Positions 1 through 5,377 of a stretch of DNA of 8,222 nucleotides are shown here, piece by piece. The stretch is taken from the NCBI GenBank assembly GCA_003165855.1, contig PMXH01000587.1, positions 1 to 8,222 of the forward strand, written 5' to 3'. Positions within the stretch are counted from its first letter, which is position 1. The number at the start of each line of letters is the position of its first letter. Under the pieces are notes generated by a model. It saw only the letters and a program-made list of their open reading frames with translations. It had not been told where the DNA came from and did not search any database. Both the position numbers and the translations under genes were made by a program. This DNA comes from Acidobacteriaceae bacterium (GTDB taxonomy: Bacteria > Acidobacteriota > Terriglobia > Terriglobales > Acidobacteriaceae).

Positions 1-369
1 CTGAGGCTGGGGTTGATTCCGGGGTTTGGCGGGATTCCGCGACTGAAGCGGGATTTGGGCAATGCGGTGGTGAGGGATCTGTTGCTGACGGGACGCAGCT
101 TTAATGCGACCAAGGCGCAGCAGATTGGGCTGGTGAGCCAGGTGGTGGGCGAGGGTGAGGCGTTGCGGGCGGCGCGGGCTACGGCGGCGCAGTTGGGGAA
201 GTTCGATCGGGCGACGGCTGCGGCGGCAAAGAAGTTTATCAAGCCGATTCCGCTGGAGGAGCTGCGGCGGGAGATTGACATTTTTTGTGAGCTGTTTGCG
301 CGTCCGGCAGTGCAGGCGGGGTTGCGGAAGTTTGTGGAGAGTGTGGATGCGCTGCCTTATTTGCCGTGA
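1..369 (+). CDS. Enoyl-CoA hydratase/isomerase (crotonase) family, C-terminal part; 5' end outside window
   Basis: The reading frame is open from base 1 and ends at TGA 367-369, giving 122 visible residues. It begins LRLGLIPGFGGIPRL, the crotonase-family oxyanion/active-site segment (usual form LG.IPG.GGTQRL). It is followed by the typical LLLTGRSFNATKAQQIGLVSQVV stretch, in which the newly positioned alanine/glycine residues precede 'GLV..VV'. The family's usual catalytic glutamate lies two residues before the LRLG segment, so it would fall just outside the window and cannot be checked. Crotonases hydrate or isomerise acyl-CoA (sometimes acyl-ACP) double bonds in the cytoplasm. The C-terminus (AGLRKFVESVDALPYLP) replaces the common 'EG..AFLEKR.P.F' ending, so it may belong to a specialised subgroup rather than beta-oxidation. 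An ACP gene follows 127 nt downstream on the same strand, consistent with lipid or polyketide chemistry. The family is clear; the substrate is not. Confidence 0.9.
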   Translation: MRLGLIPGFGGIPRLKRDLGNAVVRDLLLTGRSFNATKAQQIGLVSQVVGEGEALRAARATAAQLGKFDRATAAAAKKFIKPIPLEELRREIDIFCELFARPAVQAGLRKFVESVDALPYLP

Positions 370-373
370 ACCG

Positions 374-405
374 GTTGCCAGTACCCAGTGGCCAGTTGCC
401 AGTAC
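374..405. repeat. Short direct repeat, two copies of GTTGCCAGTAC
   Basis: Identical 11-nt copies occur at 374-384 and 395-405, with CCAGTGGCCA between them, so the patch is made of CCAGT/GCCAG units. It begins 4 nt after the hydratase stop codon. Patches of this wording look like dispersed intergenic repeats; whether it recurs elsewhere in the genome cannot be seen from the window. Confidence 0.6.
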
Positions 406-430
406 AATTCACAAGCGCGCAGCAAACGAA

Positions 431-475
431 AAGCAGGTTCCCTCACCGGGCTTTCGCACGGTTCGGAATGACAAC
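431..475. repeat. Possible dispersed intergenic repeat (AAGCAGGTTCC ... GGAATGACAA type)
   Basis: The stretch starts AAGCAGGTTCCCTCACC and ends GGTTCGGAATGACAAC. It resembles a repeat type I recall from acidobacterial and other GC-rich genomes, with the pattern 'AGCAG.TCC...CGG.ATGACAA'. Only one copy lies in this window, so the assignment is from memory rather than from internal evidence. It fills most of the gap in front of the ACP gene. Confidence 0.35.
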
Positions 476-482
476 AGTGAGT

Positions 483-487
483 GGGAG
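483..487 (+). promoter_or_regulatory. Ribosome binding site deciding the ACP start
   Basis: GGGAG lies 9 nt before ATG 497. It selects this ATG over the long upstream open frame, which begins inside the hydratase gene and encodes an arginine-rich shadow sequence with no ACP character. Confidence 0.6.
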
Positions 488-496
488 TTGGTCTTG

Positions 497-739
497 ATGA
501 ATACTGGTGAGCAGACACTGGATGAGATTCTGACGCTTGCCGCGGCGCATTTTAAGGTGCCGCGGGAGAGGCTTTCTCCTGACGACGACTTCTTCAAGAT
601 TCTGGGGATTGACAGCTTGCAGACGCTCGATTTGCTGACGAAGCTAGAGAACCATTTTCGCGTCGAGCTGCCCGATTATGAGTTGCAGGGAGTCTCCGAT
701 TTTCGCACGCTGGCGGGGAAGATTCAGGCGAGGCTGTAG
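497..739 (+). CDS. Acyl carrier protein, stand-alone
   Basis: This is an 80-residue protein, the normal size of a discrete ACP, starting at ATG 497 behind a GGGAG site. The phosphopantetheine attachment motif is GIDSLQTLDLL with the serine at residue 40 (DSL), preceded by the acidic DDDFF segment at residues 29-33 and followed by a helix-II region rich in Leu and Glu. As in known ACPs, a 4'-phosphopantetheine transferase would convert it to the holo form, and the arm would carry acyl chains in the cytoplasm. It differs from housekeeping AcpP: the segment after the serine is SLQTLDLLTKLENHF rather than the usual 'SLD.VEL.M..E..F', which suggests a dedicated second ACP. The adenylating enzyme 146 nt downstream is a plausible loading partner. 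Confidence in the fold is high; the pathway is inferred. Confidence 0.93.
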   Translation: MNTGEQTLDEILTLAAAHFKVPRERLSPDDDFFKILGIDSLQTLDLLTKLENHFRVELPDYELQGVSDFRTLAGKIQARL

Positions 740-747
740 AAGAAATC

Positions 748-872
748 CACAACGGAGACACTGAGGCACGGAGAAAACCTGGTAGACCTCTTTATTTATC
801 GACCTTTGCCTTACGGTGTGGGTAACTGACTCATTAACATGGTATTCTCCGTGTCTCTGTGCCTCTGTGGTG
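748..872. repeat. Inverted pair of the widespread 'CACAGAGGCACAGAGACACGGAGAA' repeat
   Basis: The left arm 748-775 and the reverse complement of the right arm 845-872 match at 23 of 28 positions by eye; the inner 9 bases (CACGGAGAA) match exactly. The 69-nt spacer 776-844 shows no gene. Read on the minus strand the right arm encodes TTEAQRHGE, a peptide well known as a spurious translation of a repeat found in many unrelated genomes. The pair fills the space between the ACP and synthetase genes and could fold into a long stem in the transcript. The right arm ends 13 nt before the synthetase ATG and contains the weak GGTGA (869-873) that is its only ribosome-site candidate. Confidence 0.75.
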
Positions 873-885
873 AAATAAGTCTTTG

Positions 886-2595
886 ATGCTCGATCTCCAA
901 AAATATAGCTGTCTGGGCGCGGCGTTGCGGGATGCGCTGGAGCGCTTTGGAGGAGAGATCTGCCTGATTGAGGCGGACCGCGACCGCGAGAAGACACAGC
1001 TTACTTATTCCGACTTCAAAGAAATCAGCTTGCCGTTGGCGCGGGCTCTGGAGGATGCGGAGTTCGATGCGGGCGATCGCGCGGCGATCCTGATGACCAA
1101 TCAGTCGAAGTGGCTGATCTCGGCGTACGCGATTTTCTATAGCGGCGGCGTGCTGGTACCGCTGGATTACAAGCTGACGGCGGCGGAGCAGTTGCACTTG
1201 CTGGCGCACTCCAAAGCGAAAGTGCTGGTGGTGGAGTATTACCTGTGGCGGGCGATTACGCAGTCGGCGGAGTTTTACAACATCAAGACCAAGCTGGTGC
1301 TGGTGACGGAGGCGCCGCTGGGCGCGGACCTGGCGGGGGGATTTCGCTGGGAGGATTTCAAGCGCAAGGGCGCGCCGGATTTTGTGATGCGGCAGCGGGA
1401 GGACGTGGCGTGCATTGTGTATTCGTCGGGCACGGGCGGGCGCCCGAAAGGATGCGTGCTAACGCATGAGAATTATCTGGAACAGTGCCGGGCGTTGACG
1501 GCGTGGTATCCGTTTTGGCCAGGGGTGCGGTATTTGAGCATTCTGCCGACGAATCATGCGATTGATTTCATGGTGGGATTCATTGGGCCGTTTGTGTGCG
1601 GGGCGTGCGTGGTGCATTTGCGGACGTTGCGTCCGGAATTTGTGCGGGACGCGTTTGTGCGCTACCGGATTACGTATGTAGCGCTGGTGCCGATGATCGT
1701 AAAGAACCTGGAGCGCGGACTGCGGGCGAAGTTCGACGAACTGCCGGGGTGGAAGCGCGCAATTCTGAATCGAATGATTGCACTCAATCGCGTACTGACG
1801 CGGAACAAGCCGCGGGTGAAAGTGAGCCGGATGCTGCTGCCGCAAGTGCACCGGGCATTTGGTGGGGAACTGCTGGCGCTGATTACCGGCGGGGCGTTTA
1901 TGGAGCCCTCGACGATGCAGTTTTTCTACGACCTGGGAATTCCGGTGGTGAACGGTTATGGGCTGACGGAGGCGGGGACGTCGCTGACTTTGAATGACCT
2001 GAAACCGTTTCGCGCGGATACGGTGGGCAGGCCGCTGCCGGGGGTGGAACTGCGGGTGTTGAATCCGAATGAGGAGGGGATTGGAGAAATTGCGGCGCGG
2101 AGCAAGACGGTGATGTCGCAATATCTGGACGATCCGGAGTTGACGCTGGAAGCGATTGTCGATGGATGGCTGCTGACGGGGGATTTGGGGCGGTTCGACA
2201 ACAGCGGCCACCTGCAGCTTTTCGGACGGAAGAAGAACATGATCGTCACCGAGGGCGGGAAGAATATTTATCCCGAGGATATTGAGACAGTCTTCGACGG
2301 GCTGCCGGTGAAAGAGTACTGTGTGTTCGCGGCGAACTATGTGTGGCCGCAAAAAGAGATGGGACAGGAGATGCTGGTGATGGCGCTGCGGCTGGAGCAG
2401 AATCAGCGCTTCGACAGCGCGCTGCTGGGAGAGATCACGACGCGGAACCGGCGGTTGCCGGATTTCAAGCGGGTGGGCGGGTACATCATTTGGGAGAAAG
2501 ATTTTCCGCGGACGGCGTCGATGAAGATCAAGCGACAGGCGCTGGCGGAAGAAATTGGAAAGACGGCGGAGCGGGGAGTGGTGGTGGAGTTGTGA
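886..2595 (+). CDS. AMP-dependent synthetase/ligase, long-chain fatty acyl-CoA (or acyl-ACP) synthetase type
   Basis: A 569-residue ANL-superfamily enzyme that activates a carboxylic acid to acyl-AMP with ATP and transfers it to a thiol (CoA or a phosphopantetheine arm). Visible core motifs are: P-loop [11 protein letters not shown] (residues 179-189), GYGLTE (357-362), TGD (431-433), the hinge-side [21 protein letters not shown] (447 on), and C-terminal [10 protein letters not shown] with the candidate catalytic lysine 547. The segment around 285-337 (LPGWKR ... [16 protein letters not shown]) is typical of long-chain acyl-CoA synthetases. The A10 motif reads TASMK instead of TxxGK, a variation tolerated in long-chain members. 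ATG 886 is preferred over TTG 883 just before it; the ribosome site is weak (GGTGA 869-873). No signal peptide is visible, so it is cytoplasmic or membrane-peripheral. The ACP in front and the lipid kinase overlapping its end suggest acyl supply to a specific lipid. CoA versus ACP as acceptor cannot be decided from sequence. Confidence 0.93.
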   Translation: MLDLQKYSCLGAALRDALERFGGEICLIEADRDREKTQLTYSDFKEISLPLARALEDAEFDAGDRAAILMTNQSKWLISAYAIFYSGGVLVPLDYKLTAAEQLHLLAHSKAKVLVVEYYLWRAITQSAEFYNIKTKLVLVTEAPLGADLAGGFRWEDFKRKGAPDFVMRQREDVACIVYSSGTGGRPKGCVLTHENYLEQCRALTAWYPFWPGVRYLSILPTNHAIDFMVGFIGPFVCGACVVHLRTLRPEFVRDAFVRYRITYVALVPMIVKNLERGLRAKFDELPGWKRAILNRMIALNRVLTRNKPRVKVSRMLLPQVHRAFGGELLALITGGAFMEPSTMQFFYDLGIPVVNGYGLTEAGTSLTLNDLKPFRADTVGRPLPGVELRVLNPNEEGIGEIAARSKTVMSQYLDDPELTLEAIVDGWLLTGDLGRFDNSGHLQLFGRKKNMIVTEGGKNIYPEDIETVFDGLPVKEYCVFAANYVWPQKEMGQEMLVMALRLEQNQRFDSALLGEITTRNRRLPDFKRVGGYIIWEKDFPRTASMKIKRQALAEEIGKTAERGVVVEL

Positions 2596-3500
2596 GTGGG
2601 CGGCAAGGGTATCTGGCCATTGTGAATCCTGCGGCAGGAGGAGGCCGGAGCCGTAAGATGCTGGGTGCGGCGTTGGAGCGATTGCGAGCGGGCGGGGTTG
2701 CAGTAGACGTGGCAGAGACGCGGAGCGCTGGGGATGCAACCCGGATGGCGCGGGAGGCTTACGGGCGAGGGCAGCGAAGATTTATTGCGGTGGGCGGGGA
2801 CGGGACTTCGTATGAAGTGGTGAATGGACTTTTCCCGGAGGCCAGTGCGGGGGAGCGTCCGGTGCTGGGGTTTTTGCCACTGGGGACAGGGAATTCTTTT
2901 CTACGCGATTTCAGCGACCGCGGGGTGGAGCATGCGATCGAGTCGCTGATTGCGGGGCGGAGCCGGAACTGCGATGTGCTGCGGTTGCGGCATCGCGGCG
3001 GAGTTATCCACTACATTAATCTGCTGAGTGTGGGATTTCCGGCGGACGTGGCGACGTTACGGGCGCGGCGTTTCAGCGGGCATGGAGAGTTGGGATACTT
3101 TATTTCGATTTTTCTAGGGTTAGCGCGATTGCAGAGAAGGCCGTTTCCGGTGAGGGTGGAGGGGGAAACGGAATTTGACCGGCGACGCTGTTTGTTTCTC
3201 ACCTTCAACAACAGCAAGTTTACCGGCGGGACGATGATGATCGCGCCGAAGGCTGAGGTGAATAGCGGGTTGATCGAGTACGTCCGCTGGGGAGCAATTG
3301 GGAGGCTGGGGTTGATGCGAAACCTGCCGGGACTCTATGATGGCACGCACATTGAGCATCGGCTGGCGGAGCGAAAAGCGGTGAAGCGGGTGGAATTCGA
3401 TTTAGATGCGCCCGTGGATGTGATGGTGGACGGGGAAGTGTTGACGCTCGATTGCAAGGAGTTGGATGTGCTGCCGGGAGCGTTGAGCGTGGTGGCGTGA
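2592..3500 (+). CDS. Diacylglycerol kinase catalytic-domain lipid kinase (DagK/YegS/LCB5 family)
   Basis: The 302-residue product matches the usual length of soluble bacterial lipid kinases. Visible motifs are NPAAGGG (12-18, nucleotide-side loop), VGGDGT (67-72, the family signature), PLGTGNSF (96-103), [15 protein letters not shown] (205-219) and VDGE (279-282). Such enzymes phosphorylate the hydroxyl of diacylglycerol, sphingoid bases/ceramide or related lipids with ATP at the inner membrane face. GTG 2592 is chosen because it overlaps the synthetase stop as GTGA (4-nt overlap), implying translational coupling, and because the first strand ([13 protein letters not shown]) starts directly after it; the open frame upstream is only a shadow of the synthetase gene. 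GTGNS replaces the commoner GTGND, so the lipid substrate may not be plain diacylglycerol. The family is firm; the substrate is unknown. Confidence 0.92.
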   Translation: MSGRQGYLAIVNPAAGGGRSRKMLGAALERLRAGGVAVDVAETRSAGDATRMAREAYGRGQRRFIAVGGDGTSYEVVNGLFPEASAGERPVLGFLPLGTGNSFLRDFSDRGVEHAIESLIAGRSRNCDVLRLRHRGGVIHYINLLSVGFPADVATLRARRFSGHGELGYFISIFLGLARLQRRPFPVRVEGETEFDRRRCLFLTFNNSKFTGGTMMIAPKAEVNSGLIEYVRWGAIGRLGLMRNLPGLYDGTHIEHRLAERKAVKRVEFDLDAPVDVMVDGEVLTLDCKELDVLPGALSVVA

Positions 3501-3514
3501 GCGCGTGATATAAG

Positions 3515-3520
3515 AAGGGA
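3515..3520 (+). promoter_or_regulatory. Ribosome binding site for the thioredoxin-fold gene
   Basis: AAGGGA lies 3 nt before ATG 3524, within the purine run AAGAAGGGA (3512-3520). It supports this start in the 23-nt gap after the lipid kinase. Confidence 0.5.
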
Positions 3521-3523
3521 ATC

Positions 3524-3952
3524 ATGTCTGAAGAGCGGCGAAAACGGCATCAGGAGCGGGAGGGCGCGACGGAGTCGAATCCGGAATCGCGGAAGAAGAT
3601 GCTGATTTGGGGCGGGATTGTAGTGCTGTTTGTTCTCGCGTGGGTTGCGGGATGGGAGTACAGGAATCATCGTTACGATGGGTTCGCGAAATGTCTGGCA
3701 TCGAAGCAGGCGAAGATGTATGGGTTGTACTGGTGTCCGCACTGCGCCGATCAGAAAGCGATGTTCGGGAAGGCGTTTCAGTATGTGCCGTACGTGGAGT
3801 GTGCGATCAAGGGCGGCGGCGGAATAACCGAAGAGTGTAAGGCGGCCGGGGTGAAGTTATTTCCGAGCTGGCAGTTTGGGTCGAATAAGCCGATCGAAGG
3901 GGTCTTTCCCCTGGAAGAACTGCGCGATAAGACTGGGTGCAGTTTGCCGTGA
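3524..3952 (+). CDS. Membrane-anchored thioredoxin-fold protein with CPHC active site, VKOR partner
   Basis: The 142-residue protein has a charged N-terminus (1-25), one membrane helix (about 26-44, MLIWGGIVVLFVLAWVAGW) and a periplasmic-side domain. The domain starts DGFAKCLASKQAKMYGLYWCPHC, with the redox pair Cys71-Pro-His-Cys74, and contains FPSW (113-116) whose proline would be the cis-proline of the thioredoxin fold. Further cysteines are at 57, 93, 105 and 139. The sequence closely resembles the thioredoxin domain often fused to the C-terminus of bacterial VKOR proteins; here it is a separate, N-terminally anchored protein. By family knowledge it would pass disulfides to exported substrates (DsbA-like role) and be re-oxidised by VKOR. 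The next gene, overlapping by 4 nt, is that VKOR. The short domain (about 95 residues) lacks the large helical insertion of classical DsbA. Confidence 0.88.
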   Translation: MSEERRKRHQEREGATESNPESRKKMLIWGGIVVLFVLAWVAGWEYRNHRYDGFAKCLASKQAKMYGLYWCPHCADQKAMFGKAFQYVPYVECAIKGGGGITEECKAAGVKLFPSWQFGSNKPIEGVFPLEELRDKTGCSLP

Positions 3953-4416
3953 GAGCCAGTGGAGATCGACCGGCTAAGGCCAGCGTGATTTCAACGAAGG
4001 ACAATCGAGGATTGTTTCTGGGGATCGCGATTTTGGCGATTGCGGGAGTGGCGGTGTCGGCGGTGTCGCTGGAGCGGCATTACGCGAAGTCGGCGACAGC
4101 ATTCTGCGAGTTGGGGGAGAAATTCAATTGCGATATTGTGAACCGGAGTGAGTATTCGAGTGTGATGGGAATTCCGGTGGCGGGGATTGGGTTGGCGGGG
4201 TACGGAGTGCTGCTGGCACTGGCGACGGTTTACCGCTCGAGGGCGGAGACGCCGTTGCGACTGCTGGTGCTGGCTTTCGCGGGATTGGCGTTTGCGTTGT
4301 ATCTCACGTACGTTGAGGGCTACGTGCTGGAGACGTGGTGCATTCTGTGTTTGAGTTCGCTGGGGCTGATTGTGACCATCACAGGGCTGGCGGGAGTGGT
4401 GAAGGTTAGGGCGTAG
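3949..4416 (+). CDS. Vitamin K epoxide reductase (VKOR) family membrane oxidoreductase
   Basis: From GTG 3949 the product has 155 residues, with four membrane helices at about 22-40, 72-94, 102-120 and 128-150. It carries the VKOR cysteine set: Cys53 and Cys61 in the first periplasmic loop (CELGEKFNC) and the catalytic CILC pair Cys131/Cys134 in the last helix. The loop continues DIVNRSEYSSVMGIP, matching the conserved 'C..V..S.YS...GIP.A..G' of the family. Bacterial VKOR transfers electrons from a thioredoxin-like partner to membrane quinone, the functional equivalent of DsbB. GTG 3949 overlaps the preceding stop as GTGA, the same arrangement as at 2592. GTG 3985 is an alternative start, with TAAGG at 3975-3979 before it, and would remove 12 polar residues. 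The C-terminus ends soon after helix four, so the thioredoxin domain is genuinely separate. Confidence 0.92.
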   Translation: MRASGDRPAKASVISTKDNRGLFLGIAILAIAGVAVSAVSLERHYAKSATAFCELGEKFNCDIVNRSEYSSVMGIPVAGIGLAGYGVLLALATVYRSRAETPLRLLVLAFAGLAFALYLTYVEGYVLETWCILCLSSLGLIVTITGLAGVVKVRA

Positions 4417-4432
4417 GATGATCCATTCCCTC

Positions 4433-4448
4433 GGGGGCTAAAGCCCTC
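4433..4448. repeat. Small hairpin GGGCT-AA-AGCCC, dispersed-repeat type
   Basis: GGGCT 4435-4439 pairs with AGCCC 4442-4446 around a 2-nt AA, extended by G4434-T4447 and G4433-C4448. It lies 17 nt after the VKOR stop. There is no T-run, so it is a poor rho-independent terminator. The wording GGGGGCTAAAGCCC resembles a repeat common between genes of GC-rich soil bacteria, but only one copy is seen here. Confidence 0.5.
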
Positions 4449-4466
4449 ATCGGTCTTGGCATTTAT

Positions 4467-4486
4467 CGCAGCGCTGAAGCGCTGCG
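4467..4486. repeat. Perfect 8-bp hairpin CGCAGCGC-TGAA-GCGCTGCG
   Basis: The arms 4467-4474 and 4479-4486 are perfectly complementary around a TGAA loop. No T-run follows, so it is more likely a dispersed palindromic repeat than a classical terminator, though it could still slow transcription or protect the 3' end of the Trx/VKOR transcript. It sits 24 nt before the esterase ATG. Confidence 0.65.
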
Positions 4487-4510
4487 CCATCCAAAACGAA
4501 AACTCTTCTG

Positions 4511-5359
4511 ATGGCAAGAATCCAGAAAACAAAGAAAGTGGAGGCCGATTCTGCGGCGATTCGCGCTGGCGGGGCGACGGGAGATTTGCGTTTGCATGAA
4601 TTTCGCAGCCGCGTGTTTCGCAATACTCGCTTCTTGCGGGTGTGGCTGCCGCCGGGGTATGACAATGCGGAGAACGGTGACCGGTATTATCCGGTGCTGT
4701 ATTTGAACGATGGTCAGAATCTGTTCGAATCGTCGACGGCTTTTGCCGGGGTCGAGTGGCAGGTGGATGAGACGGCGGACCGGTTGATTCGCGAAGGGGA
4801 TGTGCCGCCGATGATTGTTGTGGGCATGGATAACACGGGCAAGGATCGGATTCGCGAATACATGCCGCACCGGTCGATGCATCCGATGATGCTGCGGGCG
4901 CAGGGGCGGTATTATCCGAATTTTCTGATGAAGGAAGTGATGCCTTTTGTAGAGCGGCAATACCGGGTAGCGACGGGGGCGGAGAATACGGGACTGGGCG
5001 GATCGTCTTTGGGGGCGCTGATTGCGCTGTACACGGCGATGGCGCGGCCGGGAGTGATTGGGCGTTTGCTGCTGGAGAGTCCGTCGCTATGGGCGTCGGG
5101 CCGGCAGGCGATCAAGGAGAGCCGGGGAGTCAGAATTTGGCCGGAGCGAATATTTCTGGCAGTGGGAACTGAGGAGGCCGGGAGCGCGGAACGGAGCCGT
5201 TCGGTGGTGGATGATGTGCGGGAGCTGGCGGCGGTTATACGGCGAGCGGTGCTGAGTGAGAGCCGGTTGCGGCTAGTAATAAAGGATGGAGCGGGGCACA
5301 ACGAGGCGGCGTGGGCGGAGCGGTTTCCAGAGGCGCTGCGGTTTTTGTTCGGGCGGTAG
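4511..5359 (+). CDS. Alpha/beta-hydrolase esterase (esterase D / enterochelin-esterase-like)
   Basis: The 282-residue protein has esterase-family (PF00756-type) features: RVWLPPGY (43-50), YPVLYLNDGQNLF (60-72), MIVVGMDNTG (101-110), the nucleophile elbow GGSSLG (163-168; Ser166 in GSSLG), LLLESPSLW (187-194), VGTEE (218-222, likely acid residue region) and GAGHNE (260-265; His263). These form the expected Ser-acid-His triad. It lacks a signal peptide or membrane segment, so a cytoplasmic enzyme is expected; the ester substrate cannot be read from sequence. ATG 4511 has no clear ribosome site and follows the hairpin repeats directly. GTG 4538 or TTG 4586 (after GGGAG-like sequence) are possible shorter starts, since the first ~25 residues are polar and lie outside the fold. 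It is separated from VKOR by 94 nt of repeats, so it may be its own transcription unit. Confidence 0.88.
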   Translation: MARIQKTKKVEADSAAIRAGGATGDLRLHEFRSRVFRNTRFLRVWLPPGYDNAENGDRYYPVLYLNDGQNLFESSTAFAGVEWQVDETADRLIREGDVPPMIVVGMDNTGKDRIREYMPHRSMHPMMLRAQGRYYPNFLMKEVMPFVERQYRVATGAENTGLGGSSLGALIALYTAMARPGVIGRLLLESPSLWASGRQAIKESRGVRIWPERIFLAVGTEEAGSAERSRSVVDDVRELAAVIRRAVLSESRLRLVIKDGAGHNEAAWAERFPEALRFLFGR

Positions 5360-5377
5360 TTTCAAGCTGGAATAATT
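5360..5377. other. 18-nt gap between convergent esterase and GT87 genes
   Basis: The gap is AT-rich relative to its surroundings. TTTCAAG occurs at 5360-5366 and again at 5376-5382. There is no stem-loop, so no bidirectional terminator is visible and the two convergent transcripts may overlap. Confidence 0.5.

Noticed and set aside
155..496. Possible N-terminal extension of the ACP into the hydratase gene
   Set aside because: The extension is an arginine-rich shadow frame followed by translated repeat sequence, and a good ribosome site sits directly before ATG 497.
644..997. Minus-strand small protein containing TTEAQRHGE
   Set aside because: This peptide is a known translation artefact of a dispersed repeat and the frame overlaps the ACP and synthetase genes.
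2343..2591. Possible N-terminal extension of the lipid kinase
   Set aside because: It lies wholly within the synthetase gene, has shadow composition, and the kinase fold starts right after GTG 2592.
1459..2739. Long minus-strand open frame (426 codons) opposite the synthetase gene
   Set aside because: Its product is rich in His, Arg, Pro and Gln with no domain, and it runs across the well-supported synthetase and kinase genes; it is what the complement of G-rich codons gives.
3483..3514. Promoter-like TTGAGC ... TATAAG before the thioredoxin gene
   Set aside because: The spacing between boxes is 20 nt, too long for a typical sigma-70 promoter, and the -35-like box lies inside the kinase coding sequence; too weak to annotate.
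4433..4486. Rho-independent terminator after VKOR
   Set aside because: Both hairpins lack a following T-run on either strand, so they are annotated as repeats instead.
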